DNA of 64,000 bases from Sphingobium jiangsuense (GTDB lineage: Bacteria > Pseudomonadota > Alphaproteobacteria > Sphingomonadales > Sphingomonadaceae). Both the position numbers and the translations under genes were made by a program. Under the pieces are notes generated by a model, which saw nothing but the letters and a program-made list of their open reading frames with translations, did no database searches and was not told the origin of the DNA. The stretch lies in NCBI RefSeq assembly GCF_014196495.1, contig NZ_JACIDT010000004.1, positions 124,001-188,000 on the forward strand, written 5' to 3'. Of the stretch, positions 52,871 to 61,654 are shown piece after piece. Positions within the stretch are counted from its first letter, which is position 1; each line of letters opens with the position of its first letter.

Positions 52871-54088
52871 ATGGACCTCGAATGGAGCGAGGCGGACCTG
52901 CGGTTCCGCGATGAGGTGCGCGCTTTTCTCGACGCCAGCCTGACCGACGACCTGCGCAATGCCGGGCGGCGCATGACCAGCGTCTATGCCGATCATGACG
53001 CATCGATGAAATGGCAGAAGATATTGCACGCCAAGGGCTGGGCCGCCCCCGCCTGGCCGAAGGAATATGGCGGCGCGGGCTGGACGGTGACGCAGCGCTA
53101 CATCTGGTGGCGCGAGCGCGTCGCGGCGGGCGCGCCGCCCGTCTCGCCGATGGGCATCCAGATGTGCGGGCCCGCCCTCATCGGCCACGGCACGCCGGAG
53201 CAGAAGGCCTTTTTCCTGCCCCGGATGCTTTCCGGCGAGCATTTCTGGTGCCAGGGCTATTCCGAGCCGGGCGCCGGCTCCGACCTCGCCTCGTTGCAGA
53301 TGAGCGCGGTGGAGGATGGCGACGATCTCGTCTGCAACGGGTCGAAGATATGGAACACCCATGCCGATGTCGCCAACTGGGCCTTCTGCCTGGTGCGCAC
53401 CGAAAAGGCGGACCGGCCGCAAAAGGGCATCACCTTCCTGCTGATCCCGATGGACACGCCCGACATCACCGTGCGCCCGATCGTCGCACCGTCGGGCGAC
53501 CATATCCAGAACCAGATTTTCTTCGAGGATGTGCGCGTCCCCAAGGCCAATGTCGTCGGCAGGATCGGCGAAGGGTGGACGGTCGCCAAATATCTGCTGG
53601 AATTCGAACGCGGCGGCGTCGCCTATGCGCCCGAATTGCAGGTGCGGCTCGACCGCATCGTCGCGCTGGCGCGGGAGATGCCCGCCGATGGCGGCGGCGT
53701 GCTGTGGGACGACCCGGCCTTCGCCCGCAAGGTCGCGGCCGCGCGCATCCGCATCGAGGCGCTGGAGGTCTATGAGTTCCGGGCAATGGCGGAGGCCGAG
53801 ACGCCCGGCGCGTCGGGGTCGGTGATGAAGATCATGGGCACGGAGCTGAGCCAGCATCTCACCGAACTGGGGCTGGAGGCGGCGGGCCATTACGGCCGTG
53901 CCTATCAGCCGCAAGCGACCTGCCCCGGCGGCCCCGTCCACCTGCCCCATGGGCAGGACGGCTTCGTGGGGCCGCGCGACGCGGCGATCGCCCCGCTCTA
54001 TTATCTCAATGACCGGGCAGGGTCCATCTATGCCGGGTCGAACGAAATCCAGCGCAATATCTTGGCGAAGGCGGCGCTGGGGCTGTAA
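52871..54088 (+). CDS. Acyl-CoA dehydrogenase (steroid/alicyclic FadE type)
   Basis: 405 residues. GYSEPGAGSDLASLQM, NTHADVANWAFCLVRT, and the C-terminal SIYAGSNEIQRNI are diagnostic, with Ala at the canonical Glu position. It is clearly of the same branch as the proteins at 50651 and 56771. The TonB-ligase-dehydrogenase surroundings suggest bulky cyclic acyl-CoA substrates. It starts one base after the nitronate monooxygenase stop. Confidence 0.92.
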   Translation: MDLEWSEADLRFRDEVRAFLDASLTDDLRNAGRRMTSVYADHDASMKWQKILHAKGWAAPAWPKEYGGAGWTVTQRYIWWRERVAAGAPPVSPMGIQMCGPALIGHGTPEQKAFFLPRMLSGEHFWCQGYSEPGAGSDLASLQMSAVEDGDDLVCNGSKIWNTHADVANWAFCLVRTEKADRPQKGITFLLIPMDTPDITVRPIVAPSGDHIQNQIFFEDVRVPKANVVGRIGEGWTVAKYLLEFERGGVAYAPELQVRLDRIVALAREMPADGGGVLWDDPAFARKVAAARIRIEALEVYEFRAMAEAETPGASGSVMKIMGTELSQHLTELGLEAAGHYGRAYQPQATCPGGPVHLPHGQDGFVGPRDAAIAPLYYLNDRAGSIYAGSNEIQRNILAKAALGL

Positions 54089-54094
54089 TGGCAA

Positions 54095-54126
54095 GGCGGC
54101 GCTCCTGCATCAGCCGGAGCGCCGCC
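54095..54126. terminator. Bidirectional hairpin between convergent genes
   Basis: Arms GGCGGCGCTCC and GGAGCGCCGCC are perfectly complementary over 11 bases around a 10-base loop. It fills the gap between the convergent acyl-CoA dehydrogenase and ligase. No T-tract follows on either strand. Confidence 0.6.
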
Positions 54127-54151
54127 GCCGGGTCGCCTTGTGCCAGCCGCG

Positions 54152-55651
54152 TCAACGTACCCGTTCCAGCGTCTGGTGCGCATCCCTGTAGATCAGCTTG
54201 AGGTCGCGCTTGGAAATCTTGCCGGTCGCGAGGCGCGGCAGGGGAGCCTCGCTCAGCACGACATAGCGAGGCACCTTGTAATTGGCGAGGCGGGCGTTGC
54301 AATGGGCGACGATCTCCTCCGCGCGGATCGACCGGCTGGCGTGGACGATCGCCATCGGCGTCTCTCCGAATTTCTCGTCGGGCGCGCCGATCACCGCGAC
54401 CTCCTCGATCCCGTCGATCTCGTTGATCACCGCCTCGATATCGAGCGGCCAGATGTTGAGGCCGCCGGAGATGATGATGTCCTTCAACCGGTCGACGAGC
54501 TGCATATTGCCCTTCTCGTCCATGATGCCGATATCGCCCGACCGCAGCCAGTCGCCGAAAAAGGCTTCTCTGGTGGCTTCGGGATTGTTCCAGTAGCCGA
54601 CCATCACGCCCGGCCCGCGCACCACGATCTCGCCCGGCGTGCCGACGGGCACGTCCTCGCCCTTTTCGTCGACGATGCGATGCTTGGTGAAGATGCCGCC
54701 GCGCCCGCATTGCTCTGGATGGTCGATCGCTTCGGCGGCGGGCATGACCGAGGAATTGCCGCCCGCTTCCGTGAGGCCGTAGAGCTGGCGCAGGATCACG
54801 CCCTTTTTGCGCCAGGTTTCGAGCAGCGCCAACGGCACGCGCGCGCCGCCCGCCGCGGCCCATTTGATGTGCGACAGGTCCGCCTCGGCAAAGCCGGGGC
54901 AGGCGGCGATCCTCTCCCAGAAGGTGGGCACGCCGCCGAATATCTGCACCTTTTCCTCGACCAGCAGGTGCAGCGCGCGCTCGGCGTTGAAATCCGCCTC
55001 GACGAAATCGGTCATGCCGAGGTTCAGGAATTCGACCAGCTGGATGGTGCCCGCGCTGGTGTAGAGCGGCGCGACGTTGATCGCGGTCGCCCCCATCTGA
55101 TGCTCAGGATAGTTGATGACCGCTTCCAGCGCATAGCCCAACATGGTGCGGTGGCTCAGCATCACGCCCTTGGGCCGCGCCGTCGATCCGCTGGTATAGC
55201 CGATGACGGTGATCGCGTCGGGATCATGATCGCCGGTGAAGGAAACCGGATCGCCCCGGCGCAGCGCGGCCACCTCGTCGAGCCGCAGCAGCCTGTGGCC
55301 GAGGCCCTCCAGCATGTCCGCCTTGTCGCCGCCGACATAGAGCATCACGGGCTGACAGTCGGCGGCGACCGATTCCGCCTCCGTCTGGGTATAGCGATAG
55401 TTCAGCGGCACCAGCGTCCCGCCCGCGCGGATGATGCCGAGCGCGGCGGCGCACCAGTTCATCGAATTGGGCGCGAAGATAGGCACCCGGTCGCCGGGCT
55501 TGAGGCCCCGCGCGCGCAGGTCCAGCGCGATGCGCGCGGTCCATTGCTCGAACTCGCCATAGGTGGTGACGTCCGGCCCGACCACGATCGCCCGGTTGCC
55601 GGGTATCTTGTCGGCCCACCAGCGCAGCGTCTGATCGATCGTCCCCGTCAT
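54152..55651 (-). CDS. Acyl-CoA ligase (AMP-forming, ANL superfamily)
   Basis: 499 residues. YTSGSTARPKGV is the phosphate loop, YGLTEAGG the adenine region, LKDIIISGGLNIWPLDIE the hinge, and ATGKISKRDLK holds the catalytic Lys. GGGAAGG precedes the ATG. Short spacing (29 bases) links it to two acyl-CoA dehydrogenases upstream on the same strand, so activation and first oxidation of one acid are probably encoded together. Confidence 0.94.
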   Translation of the reverse strand: MTGTIDQTLRWWADKIPGNRAIVVGPDVTTYGEFEQWTARIALDLRARGLKPGDRVPIFAPNSMNWCAAALGIIRAGGTLVPLNYRYTQTEAESVAADCQPVMLYVGGDKADMLEGLGHRLLRLDEVAALRRGDPVSFTGDHDPDAITVIGYTSGSTARPKGVMLSHRTMLGYALEAVINYPEHQMGATAINVAPLYTSAGTIQLVEFLNLGMTDFVEADFNAERALHLLVEEKVQIFGGVPTFWERIAACPGFAEADLSHIKWAAAGGARVPLALLETWRKKGVILRQLYGLTEAGGNSSVMPAAEAIDHPEQCGRGGIFTKHRIVDEKGEDVPVGTPGEIVVRGPGVMVGYWNNPEATREAFFGDWLRSGDIGIMDEKGNMQLVDRLKDIIISGGLNIWPLDIEAVINEIDGIEEVAVIGAPDEKFGETPMAIVHASRSIRAEEIVAHCNARLANYKVPRYVVLSEAPLPRLATGKISKRDLKLIYRDAHQTLERVR

Positions 55652-55680
55652 CGGCCTTCCCTTCCCTCAAGCCTGCTAGC

Positions 55681-56760
55681 TCAATAGCCCCTGATCGTCG
55701 CATAGCGCTCCGCCAGCAGCGCATTGCCGCCCAGCAGCGCCTCGCTCACGCGCGCCCATTTGATGTAGTTGCCCGCGACATGCTCGGCGGTCATGCCGAT
55801 GCCCCCATGCATCTGCACCATTTCCGTGCTGATGAGGTGGATCGCCTCGCCCGCCATATATTTGGCGAGGATCGCAAGCTCCTCAAGATCCTCCCGCTCC
55901 TCGTCCGCCGCGGCGAGCGCCGCCTGCACGCAGGATCGCGCCAGCTCCAGATCGACCAGCATCAGCGCGGCGCGGTGCTGCAACGCCTGGAAGGAGCCGA
56001 TCTTGCGGCCGAACTGCTCGCGGGTCTTGAGATAGTCGACGATGATCTCCAGCGCCCGCTCGCCCGCGCCGACCATCTCGGCGGCAAGGCCGATGCGCGC
56101 GAGGCCGGTCGCATGGGCGACCAGATCGCCATTGCCGACGAGCAGAGCATCCTCCGCCACCGCGACGCCGTCCAGCAGCACATGGGCGAAGGCGCGGCCG
56201 TCGACGCTGTCGATCGCCTCGACCTTCACCGCCTTGCCGTCCGCCAGGAACAGCATCGGCCTGTCGCCCCGCGCGGCGACCAGCAGCACATCGGCATCCG
56301 CGCCGCCCGCGACCCAGCTCTTGCGGCCCTCCAGCACCCAGCCGCCGTCCTGCTGGCGGGCGGTGGTCGCAAGCGCCGATCCGTGATGCGCACCCTCGCC
56401 GATGGCCAGCGCCGCCCGCAGCTGCCCGCCGAGCAGGCCGGGCAATATATCGGCGCGCGCCTTGTCGGAGCCGTGCCGCGCCACCAGCGCCGCCGCGATG
56501 CCGTTCGCCAGCAGCGGCATGTCGGCGATCTCGCGGCCGATCTCGCCCAGCAGCGCGCCGAGGCCGGTGAAACCGAAACCGGCGCCGCCCGCTTCCTCCG
56601 GCACGGCGGCGGCGGCCCAGCCCATTTCGGCGGCCGCGCGCCACTGGGCCGGACCCAGCGCCGGGTCCCGGCCCAGCCCGGCGCGCGCGGGCGCATTCTC
56701 CCTCACCCATAGGCGGGCGGTATCTTCGAGCATTTGCAGATCGTCGGCGGAAACAGTCAT
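55681..56760 (-). CDS. Acyl-CoA dehydrogenase family protein, no canonical catalytic Glu
   Basis: 359 residues from the ATG at 56760 with GAAGG upstream. The flavin-site segments REQFGRKIGSFQALQHR and MHGGIGMTAEHVAGNY are kept. The C-terminus ends ALLGGNALLAERYATIRGY with no EGT/GGT motif at all, like the protein at 9932. It is ten bases downstream of a FadE-type gene that does have the motif. This pairing is typical of alpha2beta2 dehydrogenases for steroid side chains. Confidence 0.91.
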   Translation of the reverse strand: MTVSADDLQMLEDTARLWVRENAPARAGLGRDPALGPAQWRAAAEMGWAAAAVPEEAGGAGFGFTGLGALLGEIGREIADMPLLANGIAAALVARHGSDKARADILPGLLGGQLRAALAIGEGAHHGSALATTARQQDGGWVLEGRKSWVAGGADADVLLVAARGDRPMLFLADGKAVKVEAIDSVDGRAFAHVLLDGVAVAEDALLVGNGDLVAHATGLARIGLAAEMVGAGERALEIIVDYLKTREQFGRKIGSFQALQHRAALMLVDLELARSCVQAALAAADEEREDLEELAILAKYMAGEAIHLISTEMVQMHGGIGMTAEHVAGNYIKWARVSEALLGGNALLAERYATIRGY

Positions 56761-56770
56761 GTCAGGACCT

Positions 56771-57943
56771 TCAGTCGGGCAAGCCAAGCACGCGCTTGGA
56801 AATTACGTTGAGGTTGATCTCCGACGTCCCGCCTTCGATCGAATTGCCCTTGGACCGCAGCCATTTGCGCGTCTCGGCAAGGTCGCGGGGGTCGAAATTG
56901 CCGCCCGACCAGCCCAGCCCGTCGAGGCCCAGCAGCTCGACCGCCAGTTCGCCGCGCGCCTGATTGGCCTTGGCGGACGCATATTTGACCACCGAGGTCA
57001 GCGCGCCGACGCTGCCCGAATCCGTGTCGATCTGCGAGCGCCGCGTGGTGAGGTCCACCGCCCGGTCGTAGAGATTGTGCCGCGCGATCCGGTTGCGCAG
57101 CGCGCCGTCGGCGATCCGCCCGTCGACCTCGCCCACGGCCTGCTTGGCCAGATCCTCGATCCGCACGCTGCGGTCGCCGCCGAAGCCGACCGCCGACACG
57201 TTCTGCCGCTCATATTGCAGCAGCTTCTTGGCGATGGTCCAGCCGCCGTTCAGCGGCCCCACCATATTCTCCTTCGGCACCTTCACATCGTCGAAGAAAG
57301 TCTCGCAAAAGGGCGAGGAGCCGGAAATCAGCTCGATCGGCCGCACCGAGACGCCGGGCGTGCGCAGGTCGATCAGCAGGAAGGATATGCCCTGATGCTT
57401 GGGCGCGGCGGGATCCGTGCGCACCAGCGCGAAAATCCAGTCGGCTTTGTCCGCATAGGTGGTCCACACCTTCTGCCCGTTGACCAGCCAATGACCGCCC
57501 TTGTCCTCCGCGCGGGTGCGCAGCGAGGCGAGGTCGGACCCGGCGCCCGGCTCCGAATAGCCCTGGCACCAGCGGATCTCCCCGCGCACGATGGGCGGGA
57601 GGAAGCGTTGCTTCTGCTCCTCCGTGCCATATTCCAGCAGCACCGGGCCCAGCATCCAGAGGCCGAAGGAAAAGAGCGCGGGACGCGCATTGGCCCGTTC
57701 CAGTTCCTCCTGCAAAATCATCGCCTGCGCCGCATCCAGCCCGCCGCCGCCATAGGCGGCAGGCCAGGTCGGCGCGGTCCAGCCCTTGGCGATCATCGCC
57801 TCCAGCCACTGCCTGCTCTGCGGATTGGGGAAGCTGGCGTTGCGCCCGCCCCAGGGTATTTCTTCCTCCGGCATCGGGGTACGGATCGAGTCCGGCAGGT
57901 TCGCCGCGATCCACTCCCGCACCTCTGCACGAAAATCACTCAA
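56771..57943 (-). CDS. Acyl-CoA dehydrogenase (steroid/alicyclic FadE type)
   Basis: 390 residues from TTG at 57943 with GAGGAG eight bases upstream; the open frame further up crosses the palindrome and has no start. GYSEPGAGSDLASLRTR, WTTYADKADWIFALVRT and SIEGGTSEINLN identify the FadE branch; Gly stands at the usual Glu position, with a Glu one residue earlier. It is the first gene of the dehydrogenase, dehydrogenase, ligase operon. Confidence 0.92.
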   Translation of the reverse strand: MSDFRAEVREWIAANLPDSIRTPMPEEEIPWGGRNASFPNPQSRQWLEAMIAKGWTAPTWPAAYGGGGLDAAQAMILQEELERANARPALFSFGLWMLGPVLLEYGTEEQKQRFLPPIVRGEIRWCQGYSEPGAGSDLASLRTRAEDKGGHWLVNGQKVWTTYADKADWIFALVRTDPAAPKHQGISFLLIDLRTPGVSVRPIELISGSSPFCETFFDDVKVPKENMVGPLNGGWTIAKKLLQYERQNVSAVGFGGDRSVRIEDLAKQAVGEVDGRIADGALRNRIARHNLYDRAVDLTTRRSQIDTDSGSVGALTSVVKYASAKANQARGELAVELLGLDGLGWSGGNFDPRDLAETRKWLRSKGNSIEGGTSEINLNVISKRVLGLPD

Positions 57944-57998
57944 GCTGCTCGCTCCTCGGCGCCGACGTCCGGCCGGTGCGCCGGAGTCACCCCCCGTA

Positions 57999-58010
57999 TT
58001 AATCGATGAA
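57999..58010. promoter_or_regulatory. Shared operator-like palindrome, site 11
   Basis: TTAATCGATGAA, 11 of 12 matches, 56 bases before the first dehydrogenase of the minus-strand operon and just inside the gap after the SDR gene upstream. Confidence 0.7.
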
Positions 58011-58032
58011 TTAAATATCTGTCCAGCCCCAA

Positions 58033-58749
58033 TCAGCGCAGCATCAGCCCGCCGTCGACGACGATGCTCTGGCCGGTGATGTAGGACGCTTCCTCGCTCG
58101 CCAGGAACAGCACCGCGACCGCGACTTCGGCGGGGTCGCCCCAGCGCCGCGCGGGAATGGTCTGGAGGATCGCATCGCGGCTCGCGCTCTGTTCCGCCCA
58201 GTCGATGATGCGGGTCTTGATGAAGCCGGGCGCGACGAGGTTGACGCGGATGCCGTCGCGCGACCACTGGTCGGCGACCGCGCGGGTAAAGCCCAATATG
58301 CCCGCCTTGCTCGCGGTATAGGAAGGAAAAGCCCTCAGCGCGATGAAGCAGGCGCTCGACCCGACGATGACGATGGAGCCCTTCCGTTCCTTCAGCACCG
58401 GGTGGAAGAGATAGCAGAGTTCCGCCGGGCCTGTCAGGTTCACCTCCAGCGTGTTGCGGAACCCCGGCATATCATATTCGTCGTCGCGCGATTGGCCGGC
58501 ATTGCTGATCAATATGTCGAGCGGCCCGAAGCCCTCGACGAAGGCCGCGCGCTCTTCCGGGTCGTCCATTCGCAGCCGGTGATAGGTGAAGGATGACAGA
58601 TCGTCCTCATAATCGCCCGCGGCCGCTCGGGTGCCGGTGATGTGCACGATCGCGCCCGCGTCCAGAAATTTCTGCGCGATGCTTAGGCCGATGCCCTGCG
58701 TGCCCCCGGTCACCAGAATAATCTTGCCGGAAAAGTCGAATTTAATCAT
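58033..58749 (-). CDS. Short-chain dehydrogenase/reductase
   Basis: 238 residues. TGGTQGIGLSIA, SNAGQS, the catalytic SYTASKAG and GQSIVVDGG are the SDR signatures. It lies between the sigma factor gene and the dehydrogenase operon on the same strand and is separated from both by gaps of about 90 bases. It probably handles a hydroxyl or keto intermediate of the surrounding pathway. Confidence 0.91.
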   Translation of the reverse strand: MIKFDFSGKIILVTGGTQGIGLSIAQKFLDAGAIVHITGTRAAAGDYEDDLSSFTYHRLRMDDPEERAAFVEGFGPLDILISNAGQSRDDEYDMPGFRNTLEVNLTGPAELCYLFHPVLKERKGSIVIVGSSACFIALRAFPSYTASKAGILGFTRAVADQWSRDGIRVNLVAPGFIKTRIIDWAEQSASRDAILQTIPARRWGDPAEVAVAVLFLASEEASYITGQSIVVDGGLMLR

Positions 58750-58842
58750 TCTATTCCCCTTTGCGCCGACCGAGCGGCCGGCGATGTCCGCGATATTCCC
58801 TGCGGGCGGCGGCCCGATCCTGCCCGCGCCCGATCCGCCCGT

Positions 58843-59325
58843 CTAGGGCTCGCGCCAGTCGCTGATGAACAGCGCGGCCTTGGCGATATGCTTTTCCACC
58901 GCGCTGACGCTGATCTCCTCGATCTCGGCGATCTCGCGATATTTGAAGCCGTCGAGCCGGTGCATCAGGAAGATGCGCCGGGTGCGTTCCGGCAGGCTGT
59001 CCAGCGCCTCCGTCACCGCCGCCAGCCGCGCCTGCGAATCCAGCACCTCGTCGGGTAGCGGATCGTCGCAGCGCAGTATGTCCTGCAGGTCGGGCGACAG
59101 CGGCTCGGCCACCCTGCCCCGCTCGCGCCGGTCCTCGTCGATCGCGATGTTGCCGGCGACGCGCAACAGGAAGCTGTCGGGATTGATTACCGGCCGGCCA
59201 TAGGCCAGCATGCGGGCGAAGGCCGCCTGCAACAGGTCCTCCGCCTTGCCGGACCGGCGTGTCCAGCGCTCCACCCGGCGCGACAGATGCCTCCAGGCGG
59301 ACTGATCTTGGGGTGCGTAAGCCAT
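58843..59325 (-). CDS. ECF RNA polymerase sigma factor, FecI-like
   Basis: 160 residues from the ATG at 59325. Region 2 is visible as AEDLLQAAFARMLAYG and SFLLRVAGNIAIDEDR. Region 4 follows as ALDSLPERTRRIFLMHRLDGFKYREIAEIEEISVSAVEKHI, with its helix-turn-helix. The type is that of FecI factors, normally followed by a fecR anti-sigma gene and a transducing TonB receptor. Neither follows here; the next gene is an SDR. The palindrome variant 27 bases upstream ties it to the same control as the catabolic genes. Confidence 0.92.
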   Translation of the reverse strand: MAYAPQDQSAWRHLSRRVERWTRRSGKAEDLLQAAFARMLAYGRPVINPDSFLLRVAGNIAIDEDRRERGRVAEPLSPDLQDILRCDDPLPDEVLDSQARLAAVTEALDSLPERTRRIFLMHRLDGFKYREIAEIEEISVSAVEKHIAKAALFISDWREP

Positions 59326-59351
59326 GCTTTGATTCTCGCCTCTCCAAGCAT

Positions 59352-59363
59352 TTAAGTAATCAA
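59352..59363. promoter_or_regulatory. Shared operator-like palindrome, site 12 (variant centre)
   Basis: Minus strand reads TTGATTACTTAA, identical to site 7 at 42252. The longer context TAGTTGATTACTTAAATG fits the 20-base dyad. It is 27 bases from the sigma factor start. Confidence 0.6.
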
Positions 59364-59420
59364 CTACATAGTTCACCACAAGATAAATATCGCCCCCGGT
59401 CGCCCTCTCGGTGCGCCGCG

Positions 59421-60674
59421 TCAGTGCGCGGGGTCGGCAGGGTCGAAAAAGGGAACGCGGGATACCCACAGGAACAGCGGCACCGCCGACAGCGCCAGCC
59501 CCGTCCAGATGTTGAAGGCGAAGGCGTAGCTACCGGACATCTGCTGAGCGAGGCTGAAGAGCACCGGTCCGATGCCGGTGCCGACATAGAGCATGACGAT
59601 GCCGAGGATGCCGAAGATGCTACCATAATAGCGCCGCCCGAAGATGCGCACGGTGCAATAGGCGAGGCAGTCGGCCTCCGCCCCCACCGCGAAGCCGAAG
59701 ATCGGCAGCGCGATCAGCAGCGCGGCGCCGGTGCCGCCGTAGGTGAGCAGCAGGAAGGCCCCGGCCTCGGCCGTCAGCACGATCGCCATCAGCACCGAGG
59801 CATGGATGCGCACCCGGTCGATGATGATGCCGGTGAGGAATCGCCCGGTAACGGTCGCGAAACCGAACAGGCCGAGCGCGGAGGCCGCCTCGGCGCGGCT
59901 CAGCCCCTCGGTCGCGAGGAAGGGCATCAGGTTCACCGACACGCCGCCCACGCAGATGCCGTAGATCAGCGAGCCCAGCGACATGACCCAGAATACCGGC
60001 ATGCGCATCGCCGCGGCGAGCGCATGGCCCTCGCCCTTCGCGGCAAGGCGCGGGGTCTTGTGCTCATGATGCCCCTCGCGCAGCCACAGCGCGAGCAGCG
60101 GCAGGATGAGGATCGGGAACGCCGCCTGCACGAAATAGGCGGTGCGCCAGTCATAGGCGTCGATGATCGCCTGCATCAGGCGCGGGCCGATGATCGCGCT
60201 GGCGCCGATGCCGGTCGACATCAGCCCCAGCGCAGTGCCGAGGCCCGCCGAAAACAGGCTGCTGACGATCCGCCCATAGGTGATGGCGCTGGTGCCCGAA
60301 ACGATCGCGCCGATGGCGAAGCCGCTCATATAATAATGGGCGAGCGTCTCCACCGCCAGACCCGTCGCGGCCAGCACGATGGCGAGCAGGGAAAGCGAGA
60401 CGAGCGCCACCCCCTTCGCGCCCACCCGGTCGGCCAGATATCCGGCAAGCGGCGCCGACAGGATGGCGCCGAGGCTCCAGCACAGCATCCACCCGGTCAC
60501 CTGCGTGACCGACCATCCGAACTCTTCGCTCAGCGGCTGGATGAAGGCGCCCAGCGAATAGGCCGGCACGCTGCCGAAGCAGATGCCGAGCACGACGCCG
60601 ATCATCGATTTCCACGACCGGCGGAATTCCTGTCCGATCGACATGCGGCCCGGCGCTGCGGCAAGCGACCCCAT
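59421..60674 (-). CDS. MFS transporter
   Basis: 417 residues from the ATG at 60674, two bases after the SDR stop. Twelve hydrophobic segments are evident. GYLADRVGAKGVALV matches motif A between segments 2 and 3. The start SVPAYSLGAFIQPLSEEFGWS is typical of monocarboxylate-type MFS proteins. It is the last gene of the operon that begins with the PQQ dehydrogenase, and probably moves an acid or its precursor through the inner membrane. Confidence 0.92.
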   Translation of the reverse strand: MGSLAAAPGRMSIGQEFRRSWKSMIGVVLGICFGSVPAYSLGAFIQPLSEEFGWSVTQVTGWMLCWSLGAILSAPLAGYLADRVGAKGVALVSLSLLAIVLAATGLAVETLAHYYMSGFAIGAIVSGTSAITYGRIVSSLFSAGLGTALGLMSTGIGASAIIGPRLMQAIIDAYDWRTAYFVQAAFPILILPLLALWLREGHHEHKTPRLAAKGEGHALAAAMRMPVFWVMSLGSLIYGICVGGVSVNLMPFLATEGLSRAEAASALGLFGFATVTGRFLTGIIIDRVRIHASVLMAIVLTAEAGAFLLLTYGGTGAALLIALPIFGFAVGAEADCLAYCTVRIFGRRYYGSIFGILGIVMLYVGTGIGPVLFSLAQQMSGSYAFAFNIWTGLALSAVPLFLWVSRVPFFDPADPAH

Positions 60675-60676
60675 GC

Positions 60677-61654
60677 TCAACCGCCCTTGCCGGCGAAGCG
60701 GTTCACCAGCCCGCCGATCAGATAGTCGCGCACCTGCGGCTGGTTGAGCGACCGGAAGTCCCAGCCGCCCGGCCGGAACACCGACCGGCTCACCTCCGGG
60801 TCGGTCATCAGGCCGATTTCTCCCCCCGCCACGCGGAAGGTCAGGCCGTTGACGTTCGCCGCCGCATCCGAGCAGAGCCAGAGCACGAAATTGGCGATAT
60901 GATCGGGGTTGAGATCGGTTTCGGGCGCTTCGTTGAGGCTCGTCACCATGTCGCGGACGATGAACTGGTTCCACGCGGTGGGAAAGCCATGCACCAGCTC
61001 CGCCTCGTTCGCCATCGCCGACGCCTTCGGGTCCGCGCGCATGCGCGACACCGCGCCGGGGCGGATCGCGTTGACGCGGATGCCATAGGGGCCGAGATCG
61101 CGCGCCACCGAGCGGGTGAAGCCGACCGTGCCTTCCTTGACCGCGGCATAGATGGAATTGCCGTAGAAGCCGAGGCCGCCGGTGGACGCCGTATTCAGAA
61201 TCGCGCCGGAGCGCTGCTCCATCATCGGCCGCGACACCGCGCGCGTCATGTTGAACGTGCCCTTGAGGTGCACGGCGACGAGGCTGTCGAAATCCTCGTC
61301 GGTCGCCTCATAGATGCGGGCGAAGCGTTGGTTGCCCGCATTGTTGACCAATATGTCGACCCGGCCGAATGCGTCGAGCGCGGCCGCGACGATCGCGTTC
61401 GCGCCTTCCGAGGTGGCGACGCTCTCGACGCTCGCGATCGCCTCGCCGCCTTCCTCGCGGATTTCCCGCGCCACGATTTCGGCCAGCGTCGCGTCCGACC
61501 CTTCGCCGTCGAGCGGCGACCCGTTGTCGTTCACCACCACCTTCGCGCCCGCGCGGGCGAAGGCCAGCGCGTGGGACCGGCCGATCGACACCGGTTGCCC
61601 CGCCCCGGTGACGATCGCGACCTTTCCGGCCAGCGGCTTCCTCTCGTCGATCAT
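60677..61654 (-). CDS. SDR, (3R)-hydroxyacyl-CoA dehydrogenase-like (MFE2/HSD17B4 type)
   Basis: 325 residues. TGAGQPVSIGRSHALAFARAGAKVVVND, NNAG, the NTASTGGLGFYGNSIYAAVKEGTVGFTRS active site and NAIRPGA resemble the dehydrogenase domain of multifunctional enzyme type 2, here as a stand-alone protein with an extra C-terminal segment (SRSVFRPGGWDFRSL onward). It would oxidise a 3R-hydroxyacyl-CoA with NAD. No MaoC-type hydratase partner is found in the window. Confidence 0.88.
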   Translation of the reverse strand: MIDERKPLAGKVAIVTGAGQPVSIGRSHALAFARAGAKVVVNDNGSPLDGEGSDATLAEIVAREIREEGGEAIASVESVATSEGANAIVAAALDAFGRVDILVNNAGNQRFARIYEATDEDFDSLVAVHLKGTFNMTRAVSRPMMEQRSGAILNTASTGGLGFYGNSIYAAVKEGTVGFTRSVARDLGPYGIRVNAIRPGAVSRMRADPKASAMANEAELVHGFPTAWNQFIVRDMVTSLNEAPETDLNPDHIANFVLWLCSDAAANVNGLTFRVAGGEIGLMTDPEVSRSVFRPGGWDFRSLNQPQVRDYLIGGLVNRFAGKGG

